Counted from the stretch's first letter, positions 8,300-16,725 are shown. The stretch: DNA of 64,000 nt from Bradyrhizobium hereditatis (GCF_020329435.1 NZ_JAGKJK010000023.1:1-64000), one strand, 5' to 3'. Numbers and translations are program-made. Notes: generated from the letters alone by a model not told the origin.

Positions 8300-9441
8300 C
8301 GCGCCCCCTCGATCAGCTTGCGCGACACGATCAGCCGCATGATTTCGTTGGTCCCTTCCAGGATCTGGTGCACGCGCAGGTCCCGCACGATCTTCTCGAT
8401 GCCGTATTCGCTCAGATAGCCGTAGCCGCCATGCAGTTGCAGCGCCTGATTGGCGACCTCAAAACCGACATCGGTGCCGAAGCGTTTGGCCATCGCGCAC
8501 AGCATGTTTGCATCCGGATCCTTGCGGTCGAGCGCGGCGGCCGCGCGCCACAGAAACGTTCGCGCCGCCTCAAGCTCGGTCGCCATGTCGGCGATCCGGA
8601 ACTGCAGCGCCTGGAATTCATCGAGGCGCTTGCCGAAGGCCTTTCGCTCCTTCATATAAGCCAACGACTTGTCGAGTGCGCTTTGCGCGCCGCCGAGCGA
8701 ACAGGCGGCGATGTTGAGGCGGCCACCGTCGAGCCCAGCCATCGCGATTTTGAAGCCGATGCCTTCCTCGCCCAGCCGGTTCTCGACCGGCACCCGGGCA
8801 TTCTCGAACATCACCGCGCGAGTCGGCTGCGCGTTCCAGCCCATCTTGCGCTCGTTGGCGCCGAAAGACACGCCCGGCGTCTTGCCGTCGACGACGAGCG
8901 TTGAGACGCCGCCCGGGCCATCGCCACCGGTCCGCACCATCGCTACGAGGAGATCGGTGCCGCCGGCCCCTGAAATGAACTGCTTCTGCCCGTTTAGGAT
9001 GTAATGATCGCCCTCGCGCACCGCGCGGGTGCGCAGCGCCGCGGCGTCCGAGCCGGCGCCCGGCTCGGTGAGGCAGTAGCTTGCGATCAGCTCCATCGTA
9101 CAAAGCTTCGGCAGCCACTTCTGCCGCTGGGCGTCGTTGCCATAGGCATCGATCATCCAGGACGCCATGTTATGGATCGAGATGAAGGCTGACACGGTCG
9201 GGCAGCCCGTCGCCAGCGCCTCGAAGATTAACGCGGCATCGAAGCGGGTCATCGCCGAGCCGCCGACATCGTCCTTGATGTAGATTCCGCCCATGCCGAG
9301 GGTTGCTGCCTCGCGCATCACGTCAACGGGGAAATGCTTTTCCTCGTCCCAGCGCAACGCATGCGGCGCGATCTTCTCGGCGGCGAATTCGCGCGCCATG
9401 TCGCGAACCGCGATCTGATCCTCGTTGAGAGCGAACTGCAT
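8296..9441 (-). CDS. Acyl-CoA dehydrogenase, probably isobutyryl-CoA dehydrogenase
   Basis: A 381-residue FAD acyl-CoA dehydrogenase. FAD/substrate motifs CLTEPGAGSDAAALRTRA and KQFISGAG lie in the middle domain. The C-terminal segment GYGYLSEYGIEKIVRDLR with HQILEGTNEIMRL includes the canonical catalytic Glu of the short-chain group. Genes on both sides catalyse later valine steps, so isobutyryl-CoA to methacrylyl-CoA is the most likely reaction. It starts 20 nt after mmsA stops and overlaps the hydrolase start by 4 nt. Confidence 0.9.
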   Translation of the reverse strand: MQFALNEDQIAVRDMAREFAAEKIAPHALRWDEEKHFPVDVMREAATLGMGGIYIKDDVGGSAMTRFDAALIFEALATGCPTVSAFISIHNMASWMIDAYGNDAQRQKWLPKLCTMELIASYCLTEPGAGSDAAALRTRAVREGDHYILNGQKQFISGAGGTDLLVAMVRTGGDGPGGVSTLVVDGKTPGVSFGANERKMGWNAQPTRAVMFENARVPVENRLGEEGIGFKIAMAGLDGGRLNIAACSLGGAQSALDKSLAYMKERKAFGKRLDEFQALQFRIADMATELEAARTFLWRAAAALDRKDPDANMLCAMAKRFGTDVGFEVANQALQLHGGYGYLSEYGIEKIVRDLRVHQILEGTNEIMRLIVSRKLIEGAR

Positions 9442-9461
9442 CCTTGCGCTCGCTCGCGCGC

Positions 9462-10958
9462 TTACTTCATCAGCGGGATCGAGAACTCCGCTCCCTCCTT
9501 GACGCCGGACGGCCAGCGCGAGGTCACCGTCTTGGTCTTGGTGTAGAAGCGGACCGAGTCCGGGCCGTGCTGGTTGAGATCGCCAAAACCCGACTTCTTC
9601 CAGCCGCCGAAGGTGTAGTACGCAATCGGGACCGGGATCGGCACGTTGATGCCGACCATGCCGACATTGACCTTGGCGGCGAAGTCGCGCGCAGCGTCGC
9701 CGTCGCGGGTGAAGATCGCGACCCCATTGCCGTAGTCATGCTCGGACGGCAGCGCCAGCGCTTCCTTGTAGTCGTGGGCGCGCACCACCGAGAGCACGGG
9801 GCCGAAGATCTCTTCCTTGTAGATCCGCATGTCCTTGGTGACGTTGTCGAACAGCGAACCGCCGAGATAGAAGCCGTTTTCATAACCCTGCATCTTGAAG
9901 CCGCGGCCGTCGACGGCGAGCGTGGCGCCCTCCTTGATGCCGATATCGATATAATTCTTCACCTTCTCGACGGCTTCGCGCGTGACCAGCGGGCCATAAT
10001 CGGCCGCGGGATCGATCGAGGTGCCGATCTTCAGGCTCTCGACGCGCGGGATCAGCTTTTCCATCAACCTGTCCGCAGTAGTCTTGCCGACGGGAACCGC
10101 GACCGACACCGCCATGCAGCGCTCGCCGGCCGAGCCGTAGCCGGCGCCGATCAGCGCGTCGACGGTCTGGTCCATGTCGGCATCGGGCATCACGATGGCG
10201 TGGTTCTTGGCGCCGCCGAAGCACTGGCAGCGCTTGCCGGTCTGCGCTGCGCGCTCATAGATGTACTGCGCGATCGGGGTCGAGCCGACGAAGCCGATGG
10301 CCTTGATGTCGGGATCGTCGAGGATCGCATCGACGGCTTCCTTGTCGCCATTGACGACGTTGAGGATGCCGGGCGGCAGCCCCGCTTCCATCATAAGCTC
10401 GGCCAGCCGCATCGGCACGCCGGGATCGCGTTCGGAGGGCTTGAGGATAAAGGCGTTGCCACAGGCGATCGCGGGCGCGAATTTCCACATCGGGATCATC
10501 GCCGGGAAATTGAACGGCGTGATGCCGGCGACGACCCCGAGCGGTTGCCGCAGCGAGTAGATGTCGATGCCGGGGCCCGCGCCTTCGGTGTACTCGCCCT
10601 TCATCAGGTGCGGAATGCCGCAAGCGAATTCCACGACTTCGAGGCCGCGCTGGATGTCACCCTTGGCGTCGGGGACGGTCTTGCCGTGCTCGCGCGCCAG
10701 GAGCTCAGCGAGCTTGTCGTAGTCGCGCTGCACCAGTTCGAGGAACTTCATCATGATCCGCGCGCGGCGTTGCGGATTGGTATTGGCCCATTCGGTCTGG
10801 GCCAGCGCGGCGTTCTCGACGGCCGCACGAACTTCCGCCTTAGAAGCCAGCGCCACCTTGGCCTGGACGTCGCCGGTCATCGGCTCGAAAACGTCGGCCG
10901 TCCGGCCCGACGTGCCCTTGACCTCTTTGCCGCCGATGAAGTGTCCGATTGAGCGCAT
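9462..10958 (-). CDS. mmsA: CoA-acylating methylmalonate-semialdehyde dehydrogenase
   Basis: A 498-residue aldehyde dehydrogenase of the MMSDH group. Catalytic Cys281 sits in GSAGERCMA, and the usual general-base Glu region reads KRCQCFGGAKNHAIVMPDAD without the ELGG glutamate, which is diagnostic for CoA-acylating MMSDH. It converts methylmalonate semialdehyde to propionyl-CoA. The start ATG (10956-10958) is preceded by AGGGAG. It is the first gene of the valine operon and diverges from a LysR gene; the 89-nt gap holds candidate operators. Confidence 0.95.
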   Translation of the reverse strand: MRSIGHFIGGKEVKGTSGRTADVFEPMTGDVQAKVALASKAEVRAAVENAALAQTEWANTNPQRRARIMMKFLELVQRDYDKLAELLAREHGKTVPDAKGDIQRGLEVVEFACGIPHLMKGEYTEGAGPGIDIYSLRQPLGVVAGITPFNFPAMIPMWKFAPAIACGNAFILKPSERDPGVPMRLAELMMEAGLPPGILNVVNGDKEAVDAILDDPDIKAIGFVGSTPIAQYIYERAAQTGKRCQCFGGAKNHAIVMPDADMDQTVDALIGAGYGSAGERCMAVSVAVPVGKTTADRLMEKLIPRVESLKIGTSIDPAADYGPLVTREAVEKVKNYIDIGIKEGATLAVDGRGFKMQGYENGFYLGGSLFDNVTKDMRIYKEEIFGPVLSVVRAHDYKEALALPSEHDYGNGVAIFTRDGDAARDFAAKVNVGMVGINVPIPVPIAYYTFGGWKKSGFGDLNQHGPDSVRFYTKTKTVTSRWPSGVKEGAEFSIPLMK

Positions 10959-10970
10959 GGTAATCTCCCT

Positions 10971-10990
10971 AAGAGCCTGTTGAGGCTCTT
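10971..10990. promoter_or_regulatory. Perfect inverted repeat in the mmsA leader
   Basis: AAGAGCCT (10971-10978) and AGGCTCTT (10983-10990) are exact complements around GTTG, directly upstream of the mmsA ribosome binding site. On the plus strand it is followed by TTT and could look like a terminator, but no plus-strand gene ends here. An operator or an mRNA hairpin controlling mmsA is more likely. Confidence 0.45.
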
Positions 10991-11010
10991 TTTGACCCGC
11001 ATTTCTTGGG

Positions 11011-11025
11011 ATACAAGTCCAATAT
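11011..11025. promoter_or_regulatory. Candidate LysR (T-N11-A) box between mmsA and its divergent regulator
   Basis: ATACAAGTCCAATAT has ATA/TAT ends and fits T-N11-A (T at 11012, A at 11024). It lies 23 nt before the LysR ATG in the shared promoter region. Short dyads are common, so this is tentative. Confidence 0.35.
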
Positions 11026-11047
11026 ATTGCACCTTAGATGTGCGGAA

Positions 11048-11962
11048 ATGCTGGATCAAGGCTCCGGGACGATCGACTGGGACGACTTCCGTTTTGTGCT
11101 GGCGATCGTGCGCGGCGGCTCGGTTTCGGCTGCCGCCAAGCAGCTATCGGTCGACCATGCCACTGTGATCCGCCGCGTCGACCGGCTGGAGCGGCACCTT
11201 TCGGCCAAACTGTTCGATCGCCGCAAGACGGGCTACCTCCTGACCGAAGCCGGCCAGCGTGTCGCCGACAGCGCGGAAGCGATGGAATCCACCATCGTCG
11301 CCAACCAGGAGGCCGTTGGCGGCTCGCGCGCCCAGCTCACCGGCACGGTCCGGATCGGCGCGCCCGACGGTTTCGGCAGCCATTTCCTGGCCGCCCGGCT
11401 TCTGAAATTCACCGAGCGGTATCCCGATCTCGACCTGCAGCTCGTCGCCACCGCCCGCCTGTTCAGCCTGTCGAAGCGCGAGGCCGATATCGCGATCAGC
11501 CTCTCGATGCCCAAGGAGGGTCGTATCGTCGGGCGCAAGCTGCTCGACTACAGCCTCGGGCTTTACGCCGCGCCGGCCTATCTTGATCGCGTGCCCATGA
11601 TCAAAAGCCGCGCCGATCTGCCGGAGCATCGCTTCGTCGGCTATATCGAGGAACTACTGTTCACGCCGGAGCTGGATTACCTGCCGCAGGTCTCGCCAAA
11701 GATCTCGGCCAAATTCCGCAGCGCCAACCTGATCGCGCAGCTCAACGCCACCATTGCCGGCTTCGGCATCGCGGTGCTTCCGCACTTCATGGCGACCGCG
11801 CATCCCGAGCTGCGCCCGGTGCTGCCGGACGAGGTCAGGATTTCACGCTCGTTCTGGATGCTGATGCACGCCGACAGCAAGGACTTGGCCCGCATTCGCG
11901 CGGTGGCCGATTATATCCACGAGACAGTGGAGCGCGAACGCGCGCTGTTTGGCGGGCGGTAA
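11048..11962 (+). CDS. LysR-family regulator, divergent from the mms operon
   Basis: About 304 residues. The winged helix-turn-helix reads DWDDFRFVLAIVRGGSVSAA followed by AKQLSVDHATVIRRVDRLE near the N-terminus, and the rest is a LysR effector-binding domain. I favour the ATG at 11048 (MLDQGSGTID), because family members start only a few residues before the helix-turn-helix; an upstream ATG at 11006 would add 14 atypical residues. Divergence from mmsA suggests it controls valine degradation, with a pathway acyl-CoA or acid as possible inducer (inference). Confidence 0.88.
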   Translation: MLDQGSGTIDWDDFRFVLAIVRGGSVSAAAKQLSVDHATVIRRVDRLERHLSAKLFDRRKTGYLLTEAGQRVADSAEAMESTIVANQEAVGGSRAQLTGTVRIGAPDGFGSHFLAARLLKFTERYPDLDLQLVATARLFSLSKREADIAISLSMPKEGRIVGRKLLDYSLGLYAAPAYLDRVPMIKSRADLPEHRFVGYIEELLFTPELDYLPQVSPKISAKFRSANLIAQLNATIAGFGIAVLPHFMATAHPELRPVLPDEVRISRSFWMLMHADSKDLARIRAVADYIHETVERERALFGGR

Positions 11963-11963
11963 G

Positions 11964-12053
11964 CTGTAGGTGGGTTAGGCGAAGCTGCTACCGATCGCGG
12001 GCGTGCCGCTTGTCCTAACTGTCGGCGGGCTACGCAGGCTCGCCCAGCCTACG
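11964..12053. repeat. Degenerate intergenic palindrome, family A-like
   Basis: Left end GTAGGTGGGTTAGGCGAAGC and right end GGCTCGCCCAGCCTACGA are imperfect reverse complements between the convergent LysR and monooxygenase genes. A small hairpin (CCCTTGG 12062-12068 / CCAAGGG 12076-12082) follows without a T-run. Confidence 0.55.
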
Positions 12054-12100
12054 ATTCTGCCCCCTTGGCGCGACCCCAAGGGACCTCTCCGCAGCCGCAC

Positions 12101-13270
12101 CTAAATGCGCGTGGTGCCGGGTTCCAGCCCCAGCATCAGGCGCCCCGCGACGGTGTAATTGTTCGCATTCATCGCCACATGCTTGGCGGCGGCATGGACG
12201 TCGCGAACCGAGCGCTCCAGCGTGCTGGTTTCGAAGATGGCTGCGGTGCCGGCCTCGGCAGCGATCGCATCGACAATTCGGATCGCAGTTTCGGCTGCGT
12301 TGGAGCAAGCGGCACGAAACAAGGCGCGCGCTAGCAAAAGGCGATGGCCTCCGACATCGGTCGCCACCATGAGCTCTGCCATGGCGTCAACGAGGTACGC
12401 GCGCGCGGCCCGCAGCGTTGTATCTGCACGACCCAGCATGCCCTGAACCAGCTCGCGATCGCGCATTAGTACGCTGCTACCCTGGCGCGCTTTCTTGCCG
12501 GCAAGGTCGATGAAGGCATCGATCGCTCCACGTGCGATCCCAAGCGGGACGACTGAAACCGTCCAGGCGAACGCCGATAGCCCGGGCAGGCGATAGAGCA
12601 GCGCCGGTTGCGTCGGCTTGAAGTCGATCAGAGGGTGCGTGTAGTCAATCGGCACAAACGTGTCGCGAACCTCGAAATCGCAGCTGCCGGTGCCACGCAG
12701 TCCTGAGACGAACCATGTATCGTGAAGCTGGACGTCCGACTTGACGAAATAGCAGCAGATGGGCGGCTCATCCCGGCCCTCGGCAGTTTTGACACCAGCC
12801 AGCCCCATAAATCTGGTCGCATGATGGGCTCCGCTGCCAAAAGGCCAGCGCCCGCTGACGCGATAGCCACCCTCGGTGGGCTCCGCTGTGCCGATCGCCC
12901 CAGTGGCGCTAACGATGAATGCGTGCTGGTCGGCGAACCAGTCCCGGGTCACCTTCTCAGGCAAGTAGCCGCCGATCCGGCTCATCCCGCCACCATTTCC
13001 GACCAGCCAACCAATCGAGCCGTCAAGCGCGGAAGCGGCCTCGACTATGGTCATGAAATCGAAGGGAGATAGTTCTGGCCCTCCCACCGCCTTCGGCAGA
13101 TACAGTCGGAAGAGCCCTGCGTCGGCGAGTGCCTCGAACACCTCGTCAGGTATCCTGCGCTGCTCGTCGAAATGGCGTCGCTGGTGCTCAACAAGCGGCG
13201 CCAGTCGCTCGATGGCCGCCAAATATTCCGAGACACCGCCTTGAGCTGTCACGAGCACGAGCGTCTCCAT
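12101..13270 (-). CDS. Acyl-CoA-dehydrogenase-fold flavin-dependent monooxygenase/oxidase
   Basis: About 389 residues with the N-terminal helical domain (RIPDEVFEALADAGLFRLYL, then PKAVGGPELSPFDFMTIVE), middle beta domain (GRWPFGSGAHHATRFMG) and C-terminal helices of the acyl-CoA dehydrogenase superfamily. It lacks the EGTNE-type catalytic Glu segment; the C-terminus ends AAKHVAMNANNYTVAGRLML. This is the pattern of the DszC/HpaB-like class D flavin monooxygenases, which use reduced flavin from a separate reductase. No reductase gene is adjacent. The ATG at 13268-13270 is taken as start; the alternative is TTG at 13312. It diverges from a LysR gene. Substrate unknown. Confidence 0.75.
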   Translation of the reverse strand: METLVLVTAQGGVSEYLAAIERLAPLVEHQRRHFDEQRRIPDEVFEALADAGLFRLYLPKAVGGPELSPFDFMTIVEAASALDGSIGWLVGNGGGMSRIGGYLPEKVTRDWFADQHAFIVSATGAIGTAEPTEGGYRVSGRWPFGSGAHHATRFMGLAGVKTAEGRDEPPICCYFVKSDVQLHDTWFVSGLRGTGSCDFEVRDTFVPIDYTHPLIDFKPTQPALLYRLPGLSAFAWTVSVVPLGIARGAIDAFIDLAGKKARQGSSVLMRDRELVQGMLGRADTTLRAARAYLVDAMAELMVATDVGGHRLLLARALFRAACSNAAETAIRIVDAIAAEAGTAAIFETSTLERSVRDVHAAAKHVAMNANNYTVAGRLMLGLEPGTTRI

Positions 13271-13331
13271 TTTTCCAGCCGGTATCTTAGAGACCGGCAA
13301 CCGGCGCAGCAAATTCGAAGAATTCAGGTGC

Positions 13332-13350
13332 AGATGAAATCAATTCATCT
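13332..13350. promoter_or_regulatory. LysR box in divergent promoter
   Basis: AGATGAA (13332-13338) and TTCATCT (13344-13350) are perfect arms with a 5-nt spacer. The core TGAAATCAATTCA fits the T-N11-A rule exactly. It lies 11 nt before the LysR ATG at 13362 and 61 nt from the monooxygenase start, as expected for an autoregulating LysR protein that also controls the divergent gene. Confidence 0.65.
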
Positions 13351-13361
13351 AGAATATCGGC

Positions 13362-14267
13362 ATGCGCAAATTGCCGCCGCTCACCGAACTGCGTGCGTTT
13401 GAGGCAGCCGCTCGCCATCTCAGTTTCAAGCTGGCCGCCGCCGAGCTGGGCGTCACTCCGACTGCCGTCAGCCATCAGCTGAAATTGTTGGAGCGTCACT
13501 GCGGGCAATCGCTATTTAGACGACGTCCGCGGCCACTGGCGCTCACGCGTGCTGGTCAACAGCTTTTTCCCATAGTTCGCGACGGCTTCGAGACTTTCGC
13601 GGAGGCATTGAACAATATTCGCAGCGGCGGCGCTAGCGGACGGCTTAGCTTGACGGCGACCAATGCCTTCACCGCGCGATGGCTTGTGCCTCGGTTGCCC
13701 GACTGGCGTGCAATTCATCCGCGCCTGAAACTCGACATCATAGGTACCGATGCGGTGATCGATCTCGAGGCCGGCGATGCCGATGTTGCGATCCGCTACG
13801 CCCGCAAAGCTCCGACGATCGGTCCTTCCATCGAGCTGTTTCGCGACGAGTTTTACGCAGTGGCAAGCCCCAAGCTCGTTGGCGGTTTGCGACGATCGCT
13901 CAGTCTAGCTGAGCTCGGCCGGTTTCCTTTGATCGAAGCTGAGTGGCCAGCAACCGATTCCGATGCACCGCGATGGCAACGCTGGCAATTTGTGGCCAGT
14001 CGTCGCCATCGATCCGTGCCGGATATTGCGATGCTTCCCAGCCTCAGCTTTCGCGAGGAGTTACACGCCATCGAAGCAGCCATCGCAGGCCAGGGCATCG
14101 CGATCTGCAGCAATGTCCTCGTGCGGCCCGAACTGGCGAGTGGCGCTCTTGTGCCCGTCTCCCGGATCAAACTGCCGGGTTACGGGTTCTATATCGTACA
14201 CCGCGCAGAACACCCAAAGATGGATTTAATCAAGGCGTTCATCAACTGGGCCCGGCTGATCAATTAG
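13362..14267 (+). CDS. LysR-family (GcvA-type) regulator
   Basis: 301 residues starting MRKLPPLTELRAFEAAARHL with the helix-turn-helix SFKLAAAELGVTPTAVSHQL, the sequence style of the GcvA/AmpR branch of LysR proteins. The effector domain is full length. The start ATG is unambiguous because the helix-turn-helix begins a few residues later. Its divergent neighbour is the flavin monooxygenase gene, the likely target. Inducer unknown. Confidence 0.88.
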   Translation: MRKLPPLTELRAFEAAARHLSFKLAAAELGVTPTAVSHQLKLLERHCGQSLFRRRPRPLALTRAGQQLFPIVRDGFETFAEALNNIRSGGASGRLSLTATNAFTARWLVPRLPDWRAIHPRLKLDIIGTDAVIDLEAGDADVAIRYARKAPTIGPSIELFRDEFYAVASPKLVGGLRRSLSLAELGRFPLIEAEWPATDSDAPRWQRWQFVASRRHRSVPDIAMLPSLSFREELHAIEAAIAGQGIAICSNVLVRPELASGALVPVSRIKLPGYGFYIVHRAEHPKMDLIKAFINWARLIN

Positions 14268-14313
14268 CAAGCTCAATGTGGCGAACGTCGGCAGCCCCGA
14301 CGCGCTCGCGTAC

Positions 14314-14931
14314 CTAGTTCGGCCTGGCGCGGGGCTTTCTTGCCGCCGGCTTCGCCTCGGCGCGCGCCAGCGCCGCCTCGCGGCCGGCGAGAAGAATTTC
14401 GTCGGAGAGCTCACCGCTGCCGGCGACGCGAGACATTACCAGCGTGCCCATCATCGTCGCGAGCGTGCCCATCGCCTGCCGGCGCGCGGTCTTCCGCGGC
14501 ACGTCCGGAATCTGGTCGGCCATCACATCGATCAACTGGTCGAGCTTGGCGGCAAAGGCCTTGCGAGTCTTGGCGCTCTCGCGGGCGATATCGGCGCCGA
14601 GCGCGGGAACGGCGCAGCCGCGGCCGGGATCGTCGCGATGCACCGCCGAGACGTAGGAATCGATGATCGTCGGCAGCCGCTTCTCTGGCGGCGTCTCATC
14701 AGCGATCTTGCGCCAGTGCTCGATCGAGCGGTCCATCGCATAGGCAAAGGCCTCGATCACCAGCGCCTCGCGGGAATCGAAATGCGCGTAGAAGCCGCCA
14801 TGGGTCAGGCCGGCTTCCTTCATCAGGTCGGCCACACCGATGCCATGCGCGCCCTTCTCGCGAAGCCGCACCGAGGCCTTCTTCACGATCCGGGCGTGGG
14901 TTTCCTGCTTGTGCTCTTTCGAATAACGCAT
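14314..14931 (-). CDS. TetR-family repressor
   Basis: 205 residues: MRYSKEHKQETHARIVKKAS, then GIGVADLMKEAGLTHGGFYAHF as the TetR helix-turn-helix, then a helical ligand domain of the AcrR/NemR-like type and a basic C-terminal tail (AKPAARKPRARPN). The ATG at 14929-14931 is favoured; the frame extends to 15015 but that part runs into the thioesterase gene. A 26-bp dyad 10 nt upstream of the start looks like its own operator. It follows the thioesterase gene by 61 nt. Probable target: itself and neighbouring acyl-CoA or efflux genes (inference). Confidence 0.88.
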   Translation of the reverse strand: MRYSKEHKQETHARIVKKASVRLREKGAHGIGVADLMKEAGLTHGGFYAHFDSREALVIEAFAYAMDRSIEHWRKIADETPPEKRLPTIIDSYVSAVHRDDPGRGCAVPALGADIARESAKTRKAFAAKLDQLIDVMADQIPDVPRKTARRQAMGTLATMMGTLVMSRVAGSGELSDEILLAGREAALARAEAKPAARKPRARPN

Positions 14932-14940
14932 GACGCGCCC

Positions 14941-14966
14941 TATTAAATGTCCCTGGTCATATAATA
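14941..14966. promoter_or_regulatory. Candidate TetR operator
   Basis: TATTAAATGTCC (14941-14952) and GGTCATATAATA (14955-14966) are reverse complements at 10 of 12 positions around a 2-nt centre. It sits in the short gap directly upstream of the TetR start codon. Confidence 0.6.
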
Positions 14967-14992
14967 GCAGTTGTGGGTGGGAAAAGCTGCAT

Positions 14993-15532
14993 CTATTTCG
15001 CTTTTCCACCCTCACCGATCATCGAGAAAGTCGCGGTTGCGTGCACCGCAAGATTGGCCGCGCCGTCGCGGACGAAGCCTTCGGCGTAGCTGGTCTGACG
15101 GCCGAGTTTTACCACTTTGCCTTCCGCCGAGATCGTGCCCGACCGTACTGACAACGGCCGCAGAAAGGTCAGCTTGAGGTCCAGCGTGACCGAGGTCTGG
15201 CCTGCCGGCTGCATGGTGGCGATGGCGCATCCCATGGCGGTATCGAGTAGCGCCGCGGCTGTTGCGCCGTGGAGCAGCCCGATGGTGTTCTCAAGGCTCT
15301 CGTCCGGATCGAGTTCCATCACGATCCGGCCGGGCTCGGCGACGGCCATTGTAAAGCCGATCAATCGGGCCATCGGCGGGGGTGGCAGGATTCCGTCGCG
15401 GATCGCACTCATGGTTTGAAGCCCGGACATCCCGAAGGCGGCCTTCGCCACCGGACCCGGCGCCTGCCATTCCACCACCCGGCACCTGCGCGTATCGAGC
15501 GAAAACAGATCGACGGTCTCGGCTATGGTCAT
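14993..15532 (-). CDS. PaaI-family hot-dog acyl-CoA thioesterase
   Basis: 179 residues with the hot-dog motif ENTIGLLHGATAAALLDTAM (the HGG/HGA-Asp region of PaaI thioesterases) and VTLDLKLTFLRPL. Start ATG 15530-15532 has AGGAG upstream. The longer than usual N-terminus (about 60 residues before the domain) is shared by many rhizobial homologues. It is expected to hydrolyse acyl- or aryl-CoA in the cytoplasm. It is upstream of the TetR gene and divergent from an enoyl-CoA hydratase. Confidence 0.85.
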   Translation of the reverse strand: MTIAETVDLFSLDTRRCRVVEWQAPGPVAKAAFGMSGLQTMSAIRDGILPPPPMARLIGFTMAVAEPGRIVMELDPDESLENTIGLLHGATAAALLDTAMGCAIATMQPAGQTSVTLDLKLTFLRPLSVRSGTISAEGKVVKLGRQTSYAEGFVRDGAANLAVHATATFSMIGEGGKAK

Positions 15533-15568
15533 GGCAGCTCCTTTAGATGATGATCATAATTCTATATT

Positions 15569-15578
15569 GGTGCGCACC
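15569..15578. promoter_or_regulatory. 10-bp perfect palindrome in thioesterase / hydratase divergent promoter
   Basis: GGTGCGCACC is its own reverse complement; ATGATCAT (15550-15557) is a second, smaller one. Both are in the 135-nt divergent gap and could bind a dimeric regulator. They do not resemble the dyad at 14941-14966. Weak evidence. Confidence 0.25.
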
Positions 15579-15667
15579 GCCGCGCAATGCCCACCCGCCT
15601 GCCCTTGACAAGCCGGCGCAATGTCCCGGAAGTGGCGGCAACCGCCAGAACCAGTCGGGACAACAAG

Positions 15668-16438
15668 ATGGAAATGCTCAACCCCCACTGCGGCATCGAC
15701 CGCGACGACAGAGGCGTCGTTCGGCTCTCGATCTGCAACGCCGGCTCTCTCAATATCCTCTCTTCCGCCGTCATCAACGGGGTCCGCGAAGGCTTTGAAA
15801 AGCTCGCCGGCGACAAGGACATTCGCGCCGTGATCCTCGCCGGACAGAGCGAGAAGAGCATGATCGGCGGCGCCGATATCAAGGAGATGGCAAAACTCGA
15901 CCAGAAGTCCGCGGAGGCCTTCATCACGCGACTGCGCGACCTCTGCGAGGCCGTGCGCCATTTCCCGGCACCTGTGATCGCCCGCCTGCCCGGCTGGTGC
16001 CTCGGCGGTGGCCTCGAAGTCGCAGCCGCCTGCGATTTCCGGATTGCGGCGCACGATGCCAAATTCGGCATGCCCGAGGTGCGCGTCGGCATCCCCTCGG
16101 TAATCCACGCTGCGCTACTACCACGCCTGATCGGCTGGGGCCGGGCCCGCTGGCTGGTAATGACGGCAGAAAATATCGATGCCCCCACCGCCCTCGCCTG
16201 GGGCCTCATCGATGTCGTCGCGAAGGAAGGCGAATTAGACGCTGCGGTCGAGCACACTGTGAAGGCACTGCTGGAATGCGGTACCGAGGCGCTGCGTTCG
16301 CAAAAGGCGCTGCTGCGCCAATGGGAAGAACTGCCGCTGACGGAGTCGGTCAACTTGAGCGTCGGCGTGTTCGGAAAATCCTTCCTCACCGGCGAGCCGC
16401 AACGGCTGATGCAGGGATTTCTCGATCGGAAGAAATAG
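15668..16438 (+). CDS. Enoyl-CoA hydratase/isomerase family protein
   Basis: 256 residues from the ATG at 15668; an ATG at 15587 in frame would add 27 residues of low-complexity sequence. The crotonase fold shows oxyanion-hole segments MIGGADIKEMAKL and LPGWCLGGGLEVAAACDFRI. The hydratase Glu region reads FGMPEVRVGIPSVIHAALLP. MPEVRVGIPS keeps the first Glu, but the second Glu of hydratases is replaced in this loop, so isomerase or hydrolase activity is possible. The likely partner is the MFS gene downstream (287-nt gap). Confidence 0.82.
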   Translation: MEMLNPHCGIDRDDRGVVRLSICNAGSLNILSSAVINGVREGFEKLAGDKDIRAVILAGQSEKSMIGGADIKEMAKLDQKSAEAFITRLRDLCEAVRHFPAPVIARLPGWCLGGGLEVAAACDFRIAAHDAKFGMPEVRVGIPSVIHAALLPRLIGWGRARWLVMTAENIDAPTALAWGLIDVVAKEGELDAAVEHTVKALLECGTEALRSQKALLRQWEELPLTESVNLSVGVFGKSFLTGEPQRLMQGFLDRKK

Positions 16439-16725
16439 CGACGCAAGTCCCAGGCGCTGGAATAGCGAGAGATCGCGACGTGCGCATGTCGCGCGCCGAT
16501 CAATCAACTTATTTCATGCGAGCACGAGATTTTTTAATGCGATTGTTGGTTGCGATTTCTGGGGCACATAATATTATACCCGTAATTCAATAGCGACGCT
16601 GCGTCGTGGCCAGACCAGCCATGTCCCGAAATGAGGGAAGTATGACATTTAAGTCGAACTGCCCTCACGTCAGAATGCGCGAAGCAAACCAAGCAATCTT
16701 TCTGCCAGAAATTCACTGAGGCCCA
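16439..16725 (+). other. 287-nt gap upstream of MFS gene
   Basis: It contains an AT-rich patch (about 16500-16600) likely to hold the MFS promoter. No open reading frame with coding character, repeat of the intergenic families, or convincing dyad was seen. Confidence 0.5.

Noticed and set aside
9444-10952. 502-codon plus-strand frame opposite mmsA
   Set aside because: Antisense to a clearly identified enzyme; composition is rich in R, H, D and A, as produced by the complement of GC-rich codons; no domain.
12062-12082. Hairpin behind the monooxygenase gene as a terminator
   Set aside because: Stem is only 7 bp and no T-run follows on the relevant strand.
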